Below are positions 8,399 to 15,339 of a stretch of DNA of 48,177 nucleotides, piece by piece. The notes below the pieces were generated by a model. The model ran no database searches. It was not told the origin of the DNA and saw only the letters and a list, made by a program, of their open reading frames with translations. How positions within the stretch are numbered: the stretch's first letter is position 1; every line of letters starts with the position of its first letter. The position numbers and the translations under genes are program-made. The DNA comes from an uncultured Opitutaceae bacterium (lineage in GTDB: Bacteria > Verrucomicrobiota > Verrucomicrobiia > Opitutales > Opitutaceae): the NCBI GenBank assembly GCA_903916755.1, contig CAIWXW010000197.1:1-48177 (forward strand), given 5' to 3'.

Positions 8399-9766
8399 AT
8401 GGATTCCGCCTCGACGCCCCTGATCGAACTTCGCCACATCGGCCACGACTACGCGGCGGCCGGCCAGCAGAGCGAGCCGGTGCTGAGCGACATCAACCTG
8501 ACGATCCGCGAGAACGACGCCGTCGCGCTCCTCGGGCCCTCCGGCTGCGGCAAGTCCACGCTGCTGCGCGTCATGGCCGGCCTGATCTCGCCGACCCAGG
8601 GGGAGGTCTTCTACAAGGGCATGCTGCTGCGCGGGATCTCCCCGGGCGTGTCGATGGTCTTCCAGAACTTCGCCCTCTTTCCCTGGCTGACGGTGCATGG
8701 GAACGTCCTCCTGCCGGTGGGCACGCTGCCCGCGGCCGAGCAGCAGTCGCGCCTCGAGAAGGTCCTCAACACCGTCGGCCTGGGCGCCTATGAATATGCC
8801 TATCCCCGCGAGCTTTCCGGCGGCATGAAGCAGCGGGTGGGCATCGCCCGCGCCCTGATCGCGGAGCCCGAGGTGCTGGCGATGGACGAACCCTTCAGCG
8901 CCCTCGACGTCCTCACGGCCGAAACGCTCCGCGGTGAAATCGGCCGGCTGGTGGCGGATCCGAACCACCCCCTGCGAACGATGGTGTTCGTGACCCACAA
9001 CATCACGGAAGCCGTCTTCCTCGCGACCCGCATCGTCGTCATGGCGGCCGGACCCGGGCGCGTGGACGTGGTCGTCCCCAACACCCTGCCCTATCCGCGC
9101 GATCCCGATGCCCCGGAATTCAAGCAGATCGTCGAGCGGCTCCATGGCATTCTCACCCACACCAACCTCCCGGAGACGACGCCGGCCGAAGCCGGGCGGG
9201 TGGTCACCCCGATCGACGAGTCCCGCCGCCGCATCGCGCCGGTCTCGCTCCCCTATGTCACCCCGGCCGAGGTCCTCGGCCTCCTGGCGCTGATGGGCGA
9301 CGCGTCCACCGACGTCTTCGAGCTGGCCGAGCGCTTCGGCAAGGAGTTCGGCTATGTCGTGCGCGTGGTCAAGGCCGCCGAACTGCTCGAATTCGTGCAG
9401 ACCCCCCAGCATGACGCCCTGCTGACGCCGCTGGGCCAGCGGCTGGTCGCCGCGTCCACGGCCGACCAGAAGCGGATGGTCCGCGAGCAGCTGCTGAAGC
9501 TGAAGATCTTCGAACTGCTGGTCCGGCTGATCAAGGTCCAGGAGAACCAGCAGCTGACCGCCGAGGAGCTCCTGCGCGAGCTGCAGGCCGCCCTGCCCCA
9601 CGAGAAGCCCAAGCTGCTCTTCCGCACGCTCCTCAGCTGGGGCCGGTACGCGGAAATCATCAGCTACGACCAGCGCCGGCACCTGATCCGCAATTACGAG
9701 AGCCGCGGGGCGCAGCGGACCCGGACCGCGGCGGCGGTTCCGCCGGCCGACGTAGCGCAATCGTAA
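8399..9766 (+). CDS. ABC importer ATPase with C-terminal AAA-associated domain
   Basis: This is the ATP-hydrolysing subunit for the preceding permease, 455 residues. Walker A is GPSGCGKST (46-54), the Q-loop is near FQNFALFP, the signature is LSGGMKQR (139-146), Walker B is VLAMDEP (159-165), and the switch histidine follows in VFVTHN. I set the start at the ATG at 8399 (MDSASTPLIEL); an upstream ATG at 8342 would overlap the permease by 52 bases. After the ATPase core (about 260 residues) comes an extra domain of roughly 150 residues, beginning near VTPAEVLGLLALMGD and helical through LLRELQAALPHEK. It matches the AAA-associated C-terminal domain found on some NitT/TauT-type ATPases and may sense the substrate or regulate the pump. 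The last 20 residues are Arg/Ala-rich and probably disordered. Confidence 0.9.
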   Translation: MDSASTPLIELRHIGHDYAAAGQQSEPVLSDINLTIRENDAVALLGPSGCGKSTLLRVMAGLISPTQGEVFYKGMLLRGISPGVSMVFQNFALFPWLTVHGNVLLPVGTLPAAEQQSRLEKVLNTVGLGAYEYAYPRELSGGMKQRVGIARALIAEPEVLAMDEPFSALDVLTAETLRGEIGRLVADPNHPLRTMVFVTHNITEAVFLATRIVVMAAGPGRVDVVVPNTLPYPRDPDAPEFKQIVERLHGILTHTNLPETTPAEAGRVVTPIDESRRRIAPVSLPYVTPAEVLGLLALMGDASTDVFELAERFGKEFGYVVRVVKAAELLEFVQTPQHDALLTPLGQRLVAASTADQKRMVREQLLKLKIFELLVRLIKVQENQQLTAEELLRELQAALPHEKPKLLFRTLLSWGRYAEIISYDQRRHLIRNYESRGAQRTRTAAAVPPADVAQS

Positions 9767-9786
9767 CCGGGGCGACACCGCCCCGG
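9767..9786 (+). terminator. GC-rich hairpin directly after the ABC ATPase gene
   Basis: CCGGGGCG and CGCCCCGG form a perfect 8-bp stem with an ACAC loop, starting at the base after the TAA stop. No T-tract follows, so if it terminates transcription it is not a classical intrinsic terminator. It may instead stabilise the upstream mRNA or insulate the two operons. Confidence 0.55.
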
Positions 9787-9817
9787 CACATCGCTCCGCT
9801 TTAATAGCGGCGATGTG
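9787..9817 (+). promoter_or_regulatory. Start-codon-sequestering hairpin of the lipid operon
   Basis: CACATCGC (9787-9794) pairs perfectly with GCGATGTG (9810-9817). Inside it, CGCT (9797-9800) pairs with AGCG (9806-9809) around a TTAAT loop, leaving a two-base bulge TC. The result is a 12-bp stem whose last three 3' bases are the GTG start codon at 9815. It begins one base after the preceding hairpin ends. The position suggests translational control of the glycosyltransferase gene. The ligand or trigger is unknown. Confidence 0.55.
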
Positions 9818-10999
9818 AAACTCGCCTTCGTCACCGAAACCTTCCCGCCCGAGGTCAACGGCGTCGCCATGACGTTCGGGGTGATCGCGCGGGAGCTGGC
9901 CCGCCGGGGCCATGCGGTGACGGTGTTTCGGCCGGAACGGCCGCCCGGGACGACGGCCGCCGCGGAGGCTCCCTTCCGGGAGGTGCCGATGCCAGGCTGT
10001 CCGGTGCCCGGCTATCCCGCCCTCCGGCTGGGACTGCCCGCCCGGCGCGCCCTGCGGATCCGCTGGGGCGCCAATCGGCCCGACCTGGTGCACGTGGTCA
10101 CCGAAGGTCCCCTGGGCGCCTCGGCCGTCGGCGCCGCGCGCGATCTCAACCTCCCGGTCACCTCCCGCTTCCATACGAACTTTCACCGCTACGCGCGCGA
10201 TTATCGCTGCGGCTGGCTGCGGCCCCTGGCGCTCGCCTGGCTGCGGCGGGTGCATAACCGCACCCGCCGGACCTTCGTGCCGACGGCCGAGCTGCAGGCC
10301 GAGCTGGCGCGGGCGGGGTTTCGCGGCCTGGGGCTGCTCTCGCGGGGGGTGGACACGGCGCAGTTTCATCCGGGCCACCGCTGCGCGGCGCTCCGCGCCT
10401 CCTGGGCCGCCGGGCCGGCGGATCCGGTCGTGCTGCACGTGGGCCGGCTGGCCGCGGAAAAGAACTATCCCCTCCTCTTCCGGGCCTACGCCGCCATGCG
10501 CGCAATCAATCCGCGCTGCCGCTTTGTCGTGGCCGGCGAGGGCCCGCTGGAAGGCCGGCTTAAGCGCGAGCACCCCGACTGCATCTTCGCGGGCTTCTTC
10601 TCCCGCGACGAGATCGGCCGCTACTATGCCTCCGCGGATATCTACATCCACGCCAGCTCCTCCGAGACCTTCGGCAACGTCCTGACCGAGGCCATGGCGA
10701 GCGGCCTGGCCGTCGCGGGCTTTGACTACGCCGCCGCGCGCCAGTTTGTCCGGCACGGGGAAAACGGACTGGCCACTCCCCTGGGCGATCCCTCGGGCCT
10801 GATCGAAGCCGCGGCCCGGCTGGCCGCCGATCCCGCGCTCCGGCAGCGGCTCCGCCAGGGGGCCCGCGCCGCCGTGGAGGCGCAGGCCTGGGAAAAAGTC
10901 ATCGTCCGCTTCGAAACCGACCTGATCCGCGTGATCGAGGAGGCCCGGAGTTCCGCCCCGCTTCCGCCCGTGTCCCTTTCCGCCCATGCTGCTGCCTGA
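9815..10999 (+). CDS. GT4-family glycosyltransferase, probably acting on a lipid
   Basis: This is a retaining glycosyltransferase of the GT-B fold, 394 residues. The N-terminal MKLAFVTETFPPEVNGV and VTEGPLGASAVGAAR are typical of the SqdX/MgtA/Agt-like branch. The C-terminal domain carries HVGRLAAEKNYPLL, the E-x7-E-type motif region SSSETFGNVLTEAMASGLAV, and a following stretch rich in Ala and Arg. Family members add a sugar to diacylglycerol or to related lipid or mannoside acceptors. Its neighbours (GT28 lipid glycosyltransferase, diacylglycerol kinase, PlcP-like phosphoesterase) favour diacylglycerol here, but the sugar cannot be read from sequence. The GTG start lies within a hairpin stem (9787-9817), and no good Shine-Dalgarno precedes it. 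The 3' end overlaps the next gene by 14 bases. Confidence 0.88.
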   Translation: MKLAFVTETFPPEVNGVAMTFGVIARELARRGHAVTVFRPERPPGTTAAAEAPFREVPMPGCPVPGYPALRLGLPARRALRIRWGANRPDLVHVVTEGPLGASAVGAARDLNLPVTSRFHTNFHRYARDYRCGWLRPLALAWLRRVHNRTRRTFVPTAELQAELARAGFRGLGLLSRGVDTAQFHPGHRCAALRASWAAGPADPVVLHVGRLAAEKNYPLLFRAYAAMRAINPRCRFVVAGEGPLEGRLKREHPDCIFAGFFSRDEIGRYYASADIYIHASSSETFGNVLTEAMASGLAVAGFDYAAARQFVRHGENGLATPLGDPSGLIEAAARLAADPALRQRLRQGARAAVEAQAWEKVIVRFETDLIRVIEEARSSAPLPPVSLSAHAAA

Positions 11000-12143
11000 A
11001 TCCGCCGGCCGCGCCGGGCCTCCCATCCTCGTCCTGACCGCCGGCTACGGCGAGGGTCATAACGCGGCCGCCCGCGCGCTGGCCGCCGCCATCGACGACG
11101 AGGCCGGCCCGGGCACCGCCCGCATCATCGATCTCTTCGCCCTGGCCACGCCCCGGCTGAACACGGTCGTCCGGCGGGCCTACTTCGGGGCGATCAACCC
11201 CACGCCACGCCTGTGGGGCCGGCTCTTCAACTGGCTGGACCGCCACGATACGATCCCGCGGCGCCTGAGCCTGATGCCGGCGCCGCTGCGCAAGCTCGAG
11301 GCGATCCTGGCCGCCGAGCAGCCCGTCGCCGTCTGCAGCACGTATCCGGCCTACGGGATCATGCTCGATCACCTGGCCCGCCAGGGGCGTTTCGCCCTCG
11401 CCCATTTCACGGTTGTGACCGATTCGATCAGCATCAATTCGCTGTGGTGGCGGGCCCCGTCCACCGGCTGGTTTCTCCCCAACGAGGAATCCGCCGACGT
11501 CCTGCGCCGGGCCGGCGTAGCGCCCGGCCGGGTGCACGTGCACGGCTTCCCGGTACCCCGTTATTTTGGCGACGAGGCGGCCCGGCTCGCGCCGCCCGAC
11601 CTGACCGCCGGCGCCGCGCCCCGCGTCCTCTACATCGTGCACTCGGGCACGCGGCATGCCGGCCAGACCGCCCGGCTGCTGCTGGCCGAGACCGACTGGG
11701 AGATCACCTTCGCCGTCGGGCGCGACGAGGCGCTGCGCCGGGAACTGGCCGCGCTGGCCCGGAACCGGTTCCGCCGCGCCGAGGTCCTCGGCTGGACCAA
11801 TCGCATCCCGGAACTGCTGATGACCCACCACGCGGTCGTCAGCAAGGCGGGCGGCGCCACCGTGCAGGAGGCGATCGCCGCCCTGTGTCCGATGATCGTC
11901 AATCAGATCGTGCCCGGCCAGGAAGAGGGCAACTACGAGCTTATGCGGCGCCGCGGCGCCGGCGCTCTCGCGCAGACTCCCGACGAGGTCATCAGCGCCC
12001 TCCGGCGCGCCTTCGCCTGGCGGGGCGCCGTCTGGCGCCAGTGGCGCCGCGCGCTGGAGCCCCTGGCTCGCCCCTCCGCCGCGCGTGACATCGCCCTCCA
12101 TGTCCTCGACCATGCCCGGGCGCCCCGCGCCGACCGCGTCTGA
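10986..12143 (+). CDS. MGDG-synthase-like GT28 glycosyltransferase
   Basis: This is an inverting glycosyltransferase of 385 residues resembling monogalactosyldiacylglycerol synthase and the processive diacylglycerol glucosyltransferase UgtP. The N-terminal lipid-binding signature is ILVLTAGYGEGHNAAARAL (about residues 14-32), with its Gly/His core. Next come VCSTYPAYGIMLDHLA and VVTDSISINSLWW. The nucleotide-sugar site is VVSKAGGATVQEAIAALCP followed by QIVPGQEEGNYELM. It overlaps the GT4 gene by 14 bases, which indicates translational coupling. It probably transfers a hexose from a UDP-sugar to diacylglycerol, or a second sugar to the GT4 product, at the inner membrane. A MurG-like role is less likely because the N-terminal signature matches the MGDG branch. 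Confidence 0.88.
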   Translation: MLLPESAGRAGPPILVLTAGYGEGHNAAARALAAAIDDEAGPGTARIIDLFALATPRLNTVVRRAYFGAINPTPRLWGRLFNWLDRHDTIPRRLSLMPAPLRKLEAILAAEQPVAVCSTYPAYGIMLDHLARQGRFALAHFTVVTDSISINSLWWRAPSTGWFLPNEESADVLRRAGVAPGRVHVHGFPVPRYFGDEAARLAPPDLTAGAAPRVLYIVHSGTRHAGQTARLLLAETDWEITFAVGRDEALRRELAALARNRFRRAEVLGWTNRIPELLMTHHAVVSKAGGATVQEAIAALCPMIVNQIVPGQEEGNYELMRRRGAGALAQTPDEVISALRRAFAWRGAVWRQWRRALEPLARPSAARDIALHVLDHARAPRADRV

Positions 12144-12151
12144 CCTGACCG

Positions 12152-13114
12152 ATGCCGCCGCACCCTTCCTCCGCCCCCTTTCCCTCCCCGCGCCGCCCGA
12201 TTCGCGGCACCGGCGGTGCCGTCCCGCTGTCGGCGGGTAAGATGCGGTTCATTTTCAACCCCCATTCGGGCAATTTCCGGCGGAACGAGCAGCTGCTGTC
12301 GCTGCTCCGCCATTTCCTCGCGACCAGCGGCGTTGACGGGGACCTGCAGCTGACGACCGGCCCCGGGCATGCCACCGCGCTGGCCCGGGAAGCCGTCCGC
12401 CACGGCTGCGGCCGGGTGATCGCGATCGGCGGCGACGGCACCGTCAATGAGGTCGCCCAGGGGCTCCGCCACACCGCCGCGGCGCTGGCCATCGTGCCGA
12501 CCGGTTCGGGCAACGGACTGGCCCGCCACCTGCGACTTCCTTCCGATCCGGAAGCGGCGCTGCGCCTCGCCACCGCGCCCCAGGCGCGGATCGTCGCCCT
12601 CGACTACGGCACGGTCAATGGGCGCCCATTTTTCAACGCCATGGGCTTCGGCCTCGACGCGGAGATCAGCCGGCGCTTCAACCGGCTGAAACGCCGCGGC
12701 CTGCCCGCCTACGTGCGGACGGCGCTCGCCGCCTTCTTCAGCCGCACCTCCGAGCCCTGCGTCGTCTCGGACCACCACGGGCGCGAGGCCATGGAGATCC
12801 TCCTGCTGGCGGTCGCCAATTCGGATCAGTATGGCAATGGCGCGGTCATCGCCCCGGGCGCCCGCATGGACGACGGCGAGCTCGACCTCGTGGCGGTGCG
12901 CCCCGTCGGCCTCATCGCCGCCACCCTCCTGGGCGCCCGCCTCTTCCTGGGCACCTTCGATCGCGGCGCCGCCGTGCGCCGGCTGCGCGGCGCCCGCTTT
13001 CGCATCGAGCGCGCCGCCCCCGGCGACATCCACACGGACGGGGAAGTGCACGCGGCGGCCGCCGTCCTCGATGTCGTCGTGCATCCCCGCAGCCTTCACG
13101 TCGTCGTCCCATGA
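12152..13114 (+). CDS. Diacylglycerol kinase family lipid kinase
   Basis: This is a DAGK-catalytic-domain lipid kinase related to DgkB and YegS, 320 residues from this ATG. The family core begins at RFIFNPHSGN, so the ATG at 12242 (290 residues) is an equally good start; the first 30 residues are Pro/Arg-rich and not part of the domain. Key motifs are IAIGGDGTVNEVAQ (nucleotide binding and catalysis) and IVPTGSGNGLARHL, with DDGELDLV and the HTDGEV turn near the end. It would phosphorylate diacylglycerol to phosphatidate using ATP. The related ceramide or other lipid kinase activities cannot be excluded. It lies 8 bases after the GT28 gene, and its TGA overlaps the next ATG (ATGA). In this operon it could limit or recycle the diacylglycerol used for glycolipid synthesis. 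Confidence 0.9.
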   Translation: MPPHPSSAPFPSPRRPIRGTGGAVPLSAGKMRFIFNPHSGNFRRNEQLLSLLRHFLATSGVDGDLQLTTGPGHATALAREAVRHGCGRVIAIGGDGTVNEVAQGLRHTAAALAIVPTGSGNGLARHLRLPSDPEAALRLATAPQARIVALDYGTVNGRPFFNAMGFGLDAEISRRFNRLKRRGLPAYVRTALAAFFSRTSEPCVVSDHHGREAMEILLLAVANSDQYGNGAVIAPGARMDDGELDLVAVRPVGLIAATLLGARLFLGTFDRGAAVRRLRGARFRIERAAPGDIHTDGEVHAAAAVLDVVVHPRSLHVVVP

Positions 13115-13950
13115 AGAAACTCCGCGTTCGGACCGTGATCCTCTCCGACGTGCATCTCGGCACGCCGGAATGCAAGTTCCGGGAGGTGAATCACTTCCTG
13201 CGGCACGTGCGTTGCGACAAGCTGATCCTGAACGGCGACATCATCGATGGGTGGTATCTCCGCCGCGCCGGGCAGTGGCACAAGGGCCACACCCGCTTCA
13301 TCCGCATCATCCTCAAGATGCTGGAGAAAAAGGATACCGAAGTGGTGTACCTGCGCGGCAATCACGACGACATCCTGGCCAAGTTTCTGCCGATGTCGTT
13401 CGCCCGGCTCTCGATCGTCGAGGACCACGTCCACGTCGGCCCGCGCGGGCGCTACCTCGTCCTGCACGGGGACATCTTCGACACGATCACCAGCCAGTTC
13501 GTGTTCCTGGCGCACGTCGGCGACTGGGGCTACCATCTCCTCCTGAAGATCAACCGGGCCTACAATGCCTGGCGGGCCTGGCGCGGCCAGGAATACTGGT
13601 CCCTGAGCAAGGCGATCAAGGCGCGGGTCAAGTCCGCGGTCAGCCATGTGTCGAAATTCGAGGACCACCTGGTGCGGCTCGCCCGGCAGCGCGGCTGCGT
13701 GGGCGTCATCTGCGGGCACATCCATACCCCGGCCGACAAGATGCTCGGTGAGATTCACTACCTGAATTCCGGTGACTGGGTGGAGTCCCTGACCGCGATC
13801 GTGGAGCATTGGGACGGCAGCTATGAGCTGGTCGAATACACCGCCTTTGCCCGCGATTTCCCGTCCGGCGGAGGCAATGAAGAGGACGCCGCCCCTGCGG
13901 TGGTGCTGGAAGCGCCGCTGCCCGGCGTGGCGCCCGTGGCCGCGGGCTAG
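13111..13950 (+). CDS. PlcP-like metallophosphoesterase (phospholipase C candidate)
   Basis: This is a calcineurin-like metallophosphoesterase of 279 residues. All metal and catalytic motifs are present: SDVHLG (D13, H15), NGDIIDGW (D43), GNHDD (N84, H85), LHGDIFD (H119) and CGHIHTP (H203, H205). The overall sequence, including WSLSKAIKARVKSAVSHVSKFED and LNSGDWVESLTAIVEH, matches what I know of PlcP, the phospholipase C that rhizobia and marine bacteria use to strip phospholipids under phosphate limitation. Databases often label such proteins UDP-2,3-diacylglucosamine hydrolase (LpxH-like), which remains an alternative. It overlaps the kinase gene by four bases and is last in the operon. Grouping with two diacylglycerol glycosyltransferases favours the PlcP reading: phospholipid to diacylglycerol plus phosphorylated head group. 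About 20 C-terminal residues are Ala/Pro-rich. Confidence 0.85.
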   Translation: MKKLRVRTVILSDVHLGTPECKFREVNHFLRHVRCDKLILNGDIIDGWYLRRAGQWHKGHTRFIRIILKMLEKKDTEVVYLRGNHDDILAKFLPMSFARLSIVEDHVHVGPRGRYLVLHGDIFDTITSQFVFLAHVGDWGYHLLLKINRAYNAWRAWRGQEYWSLSKAIKARVKSAVSHVSKFEDHLVRLARQRGCVGVICGHIHTPADKMLGEIHYLNSGDWVESLTAIVEHWDGSYELVEYTAFARDFPSGGGNEEDAAPAVVLEAPLPGVAPVAAG

Positions 13951-13983
13951 TGCGCGACGGGTCTCGGGGGGCGACGGTTGGCG

Positions 13984-14041
13984 ACAGTCAGCCACCCGGA
14001 CTGTAAGGCATATTCAAGTTTGTCCGCGGACGGATAGTCCG
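13984..14041 (+). promoter_or_regulatory. Cluster of dyads upstream of the MFS gene
   Basis: ACAGTC (13984-13989) and GACTGT (13999-14004) are inverted arms. Next come the 10-base palindrome GTCCGCGGAC (14022-14031) and a dyad CGGAC/GTCCG (14027-14031 and 14037-14041). A weak promoter reading is TTGGCG at 13978-13983 with TGTAAG at 14002-14007 (18-base spacer). The dyads would flank or overlap it, as operators do. They could also be the transcript end of the lipid operon, although no T-tract follows. Confidence 0.35.
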
Positions 14042-14066
14042 ACACCAACGCCTACCCCTTACCCCC

Positions 14067-15308
14067 ATGAGACCTTCGCGCCTGTTTACGGCCAGCTGCC
14101 TGGCCTTGATTGTCACCGCGATGAGCTTTGCCCTCCGTGGCGCCGCTTCCGACGCCTGGGCCGCCGAGTTCCATCTCACGAACGAACAGATCGGCTGGGT
14201 CAACGGCACCGCCTTTTGGGGCTTCACCCTGGCGATGCTCTTTGGCGGGCCGCTTTGCGATGTGCTCGGTCTCGGCAAGATCATCGGGCTCGCGCTGGTG
14301 GGACACCTGGCCGGCCTCCTGCTGACGATCTTCGCCTGGAACTATTCCAGCCTTTACGCCGGGACGCTCATCTTCGGCATCGCCAACGGCTCGGTGGAGG
14401 CGGCATGCAATCCGCTGATCGCCGCGCTTTATCCCGGGGAAAAGACCACGAAGCTCAATCACTTCCACAGCTGGTTTCCGGGCGGCATCGTGATCGGGGG
14501 CCTTCTGGCGTACGGCATCGGCCGGGCCGGCCTGGGATGGAAGTACCAATTCGCGACGATGGCCCTGCCGCTCGCCGGGTACGCCATCGCCTTCTTTGGC
14601 CAGACTTTCCCTCCTACCGAGCGGGTCCGGACGGGAGTGTCCACGGGTTCTATGTTCAAGGCCTGCGTCCAGCCGCTATTTCTCCTGATGGTCGGCTGCA
14701 TGCTGCTGACCGCCGCCACTGAGCTCGGGCCCAACCAGTGGATCCCGGCCATCCTGACGAACGCGGGGGTTTCCGGCATCCTCGTCCTGGTCTGGATCAC
14801 CGGGCTGATGGCCTTGGGCCGCCAGTGCGCGGGGGCTTTTGTCCATCGGCTTTCCCCGCTCGGCATGTTGCTCGTGAGCGCGATCCTCAGCTGCGCGGGC
14901 CTTTATGCGATGGGCCATTCGCACGGTCCCATGCTGTTCGCGGCGGCGACGGTGTTTGCGCTCGGCGTCTGCTTCTTTTGGCCGACCATGCTCGGCTACG
15001 TGAACGAGTCCTTCCCCCGGACCGGCGCCCTCGGCCTCGCGATCATGGGGGGCGTGGGCATGTTGAGCGTCAGCTTCGTCCTGCCGGCGATGGGCCGGGT
15101 TTTTGACCAGGGCATCGCGTCCCGACTGCCGGCCGGGCAATCGGTCGCCATGCTGGGCGCGGCTGCGCCCGGAACCGCCGGGGCCTCGCTTTGGATGGAC
15201 ATCCAGGCCAACGCGGGGCTGGAGACGCTCGGCCGCGTCGCGGTCTTGCCCGCCCTGTTGACGGTGATCTTTGCCGTCCTACTGGTCGCGCGCCGCCGCC
15301 GCGCTTGA
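14067..15308 (+). CDS. Major facilitator superfamily transporter
   Basis: This is an inner-membrane secondary transporter of 413 residues with about 12 hydrophobic segments. The loop between helices 2 and 3 carries GGPLCDVLGLGKII, the place of the MFS G-x3-D signature. NHFHSWFPGGIVIGG in the fourth/fifth segment is typical of a sugar-type (FucP/nucleoside-like) branch. The second half begins after a Ser/Thr/Gly loop near residue 192 (GVSTGSMFKACVQPL). It ends in a basic tail (VARRRRA). It stands alone between the lipid operon, 116 bases upstream, and convergent waaA. The substrate cannot be named. Sugars or small organic acids are the usual cargo of relatives. Confidence 0.85.
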   Translation: MRPSRLFTASCLALIVTAMSFALRGAASDAWAAEFHLTNEQIGWVNGTAFWGFTLAMLFGGPLCDVLGLGKIIGLALVGHLAGLLLTIFAWNYSSLYAGTLIFGIANGSVEAACNPLIAALYPGEKTTKLNHFHSWFPGGIVIGGLLAYGIGRAGLGWKYQFATMALPLAGYAIAFFGQTFPPTERVRTGVSTGSMFKACVQPLFLLMVGCMLLTAATELGPNQWIPAILTNAGVSGILVLVWITGLMALGRQCAGAFVHRLSPLGMLLVSAILSCAGLYAMGHSHGPMLFAAATVFALGVCFFWPTMLGYVNESFPRTGALGLAIMGGVGMLSVSFVLPAMGRVFDQGIASRLPAGQSVAMLGAAAPGTAGASLWMDIQANAGLETLGRVAVLPALLTVIFAVLLVARRRRA

Positions 15309-15339
15309 TTGGCTCGGTTATGAGGTTTGAAGTCGCGAC

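Noticed and set aside
9815-10999. GT4 gene as sqdX of sulfolipid synthesis
   Set aside because: No sqdB is nearby, and family resemblance alone does not separate SqdX from other lipid or mannosyl transferases.
8246-11026. A 926-codon minus-strand frame across the ABC ATPase and GT4 genes
   Set aside because: It crosses two well-defined genes and an intergenic hairpin and shows no recognisable domain.
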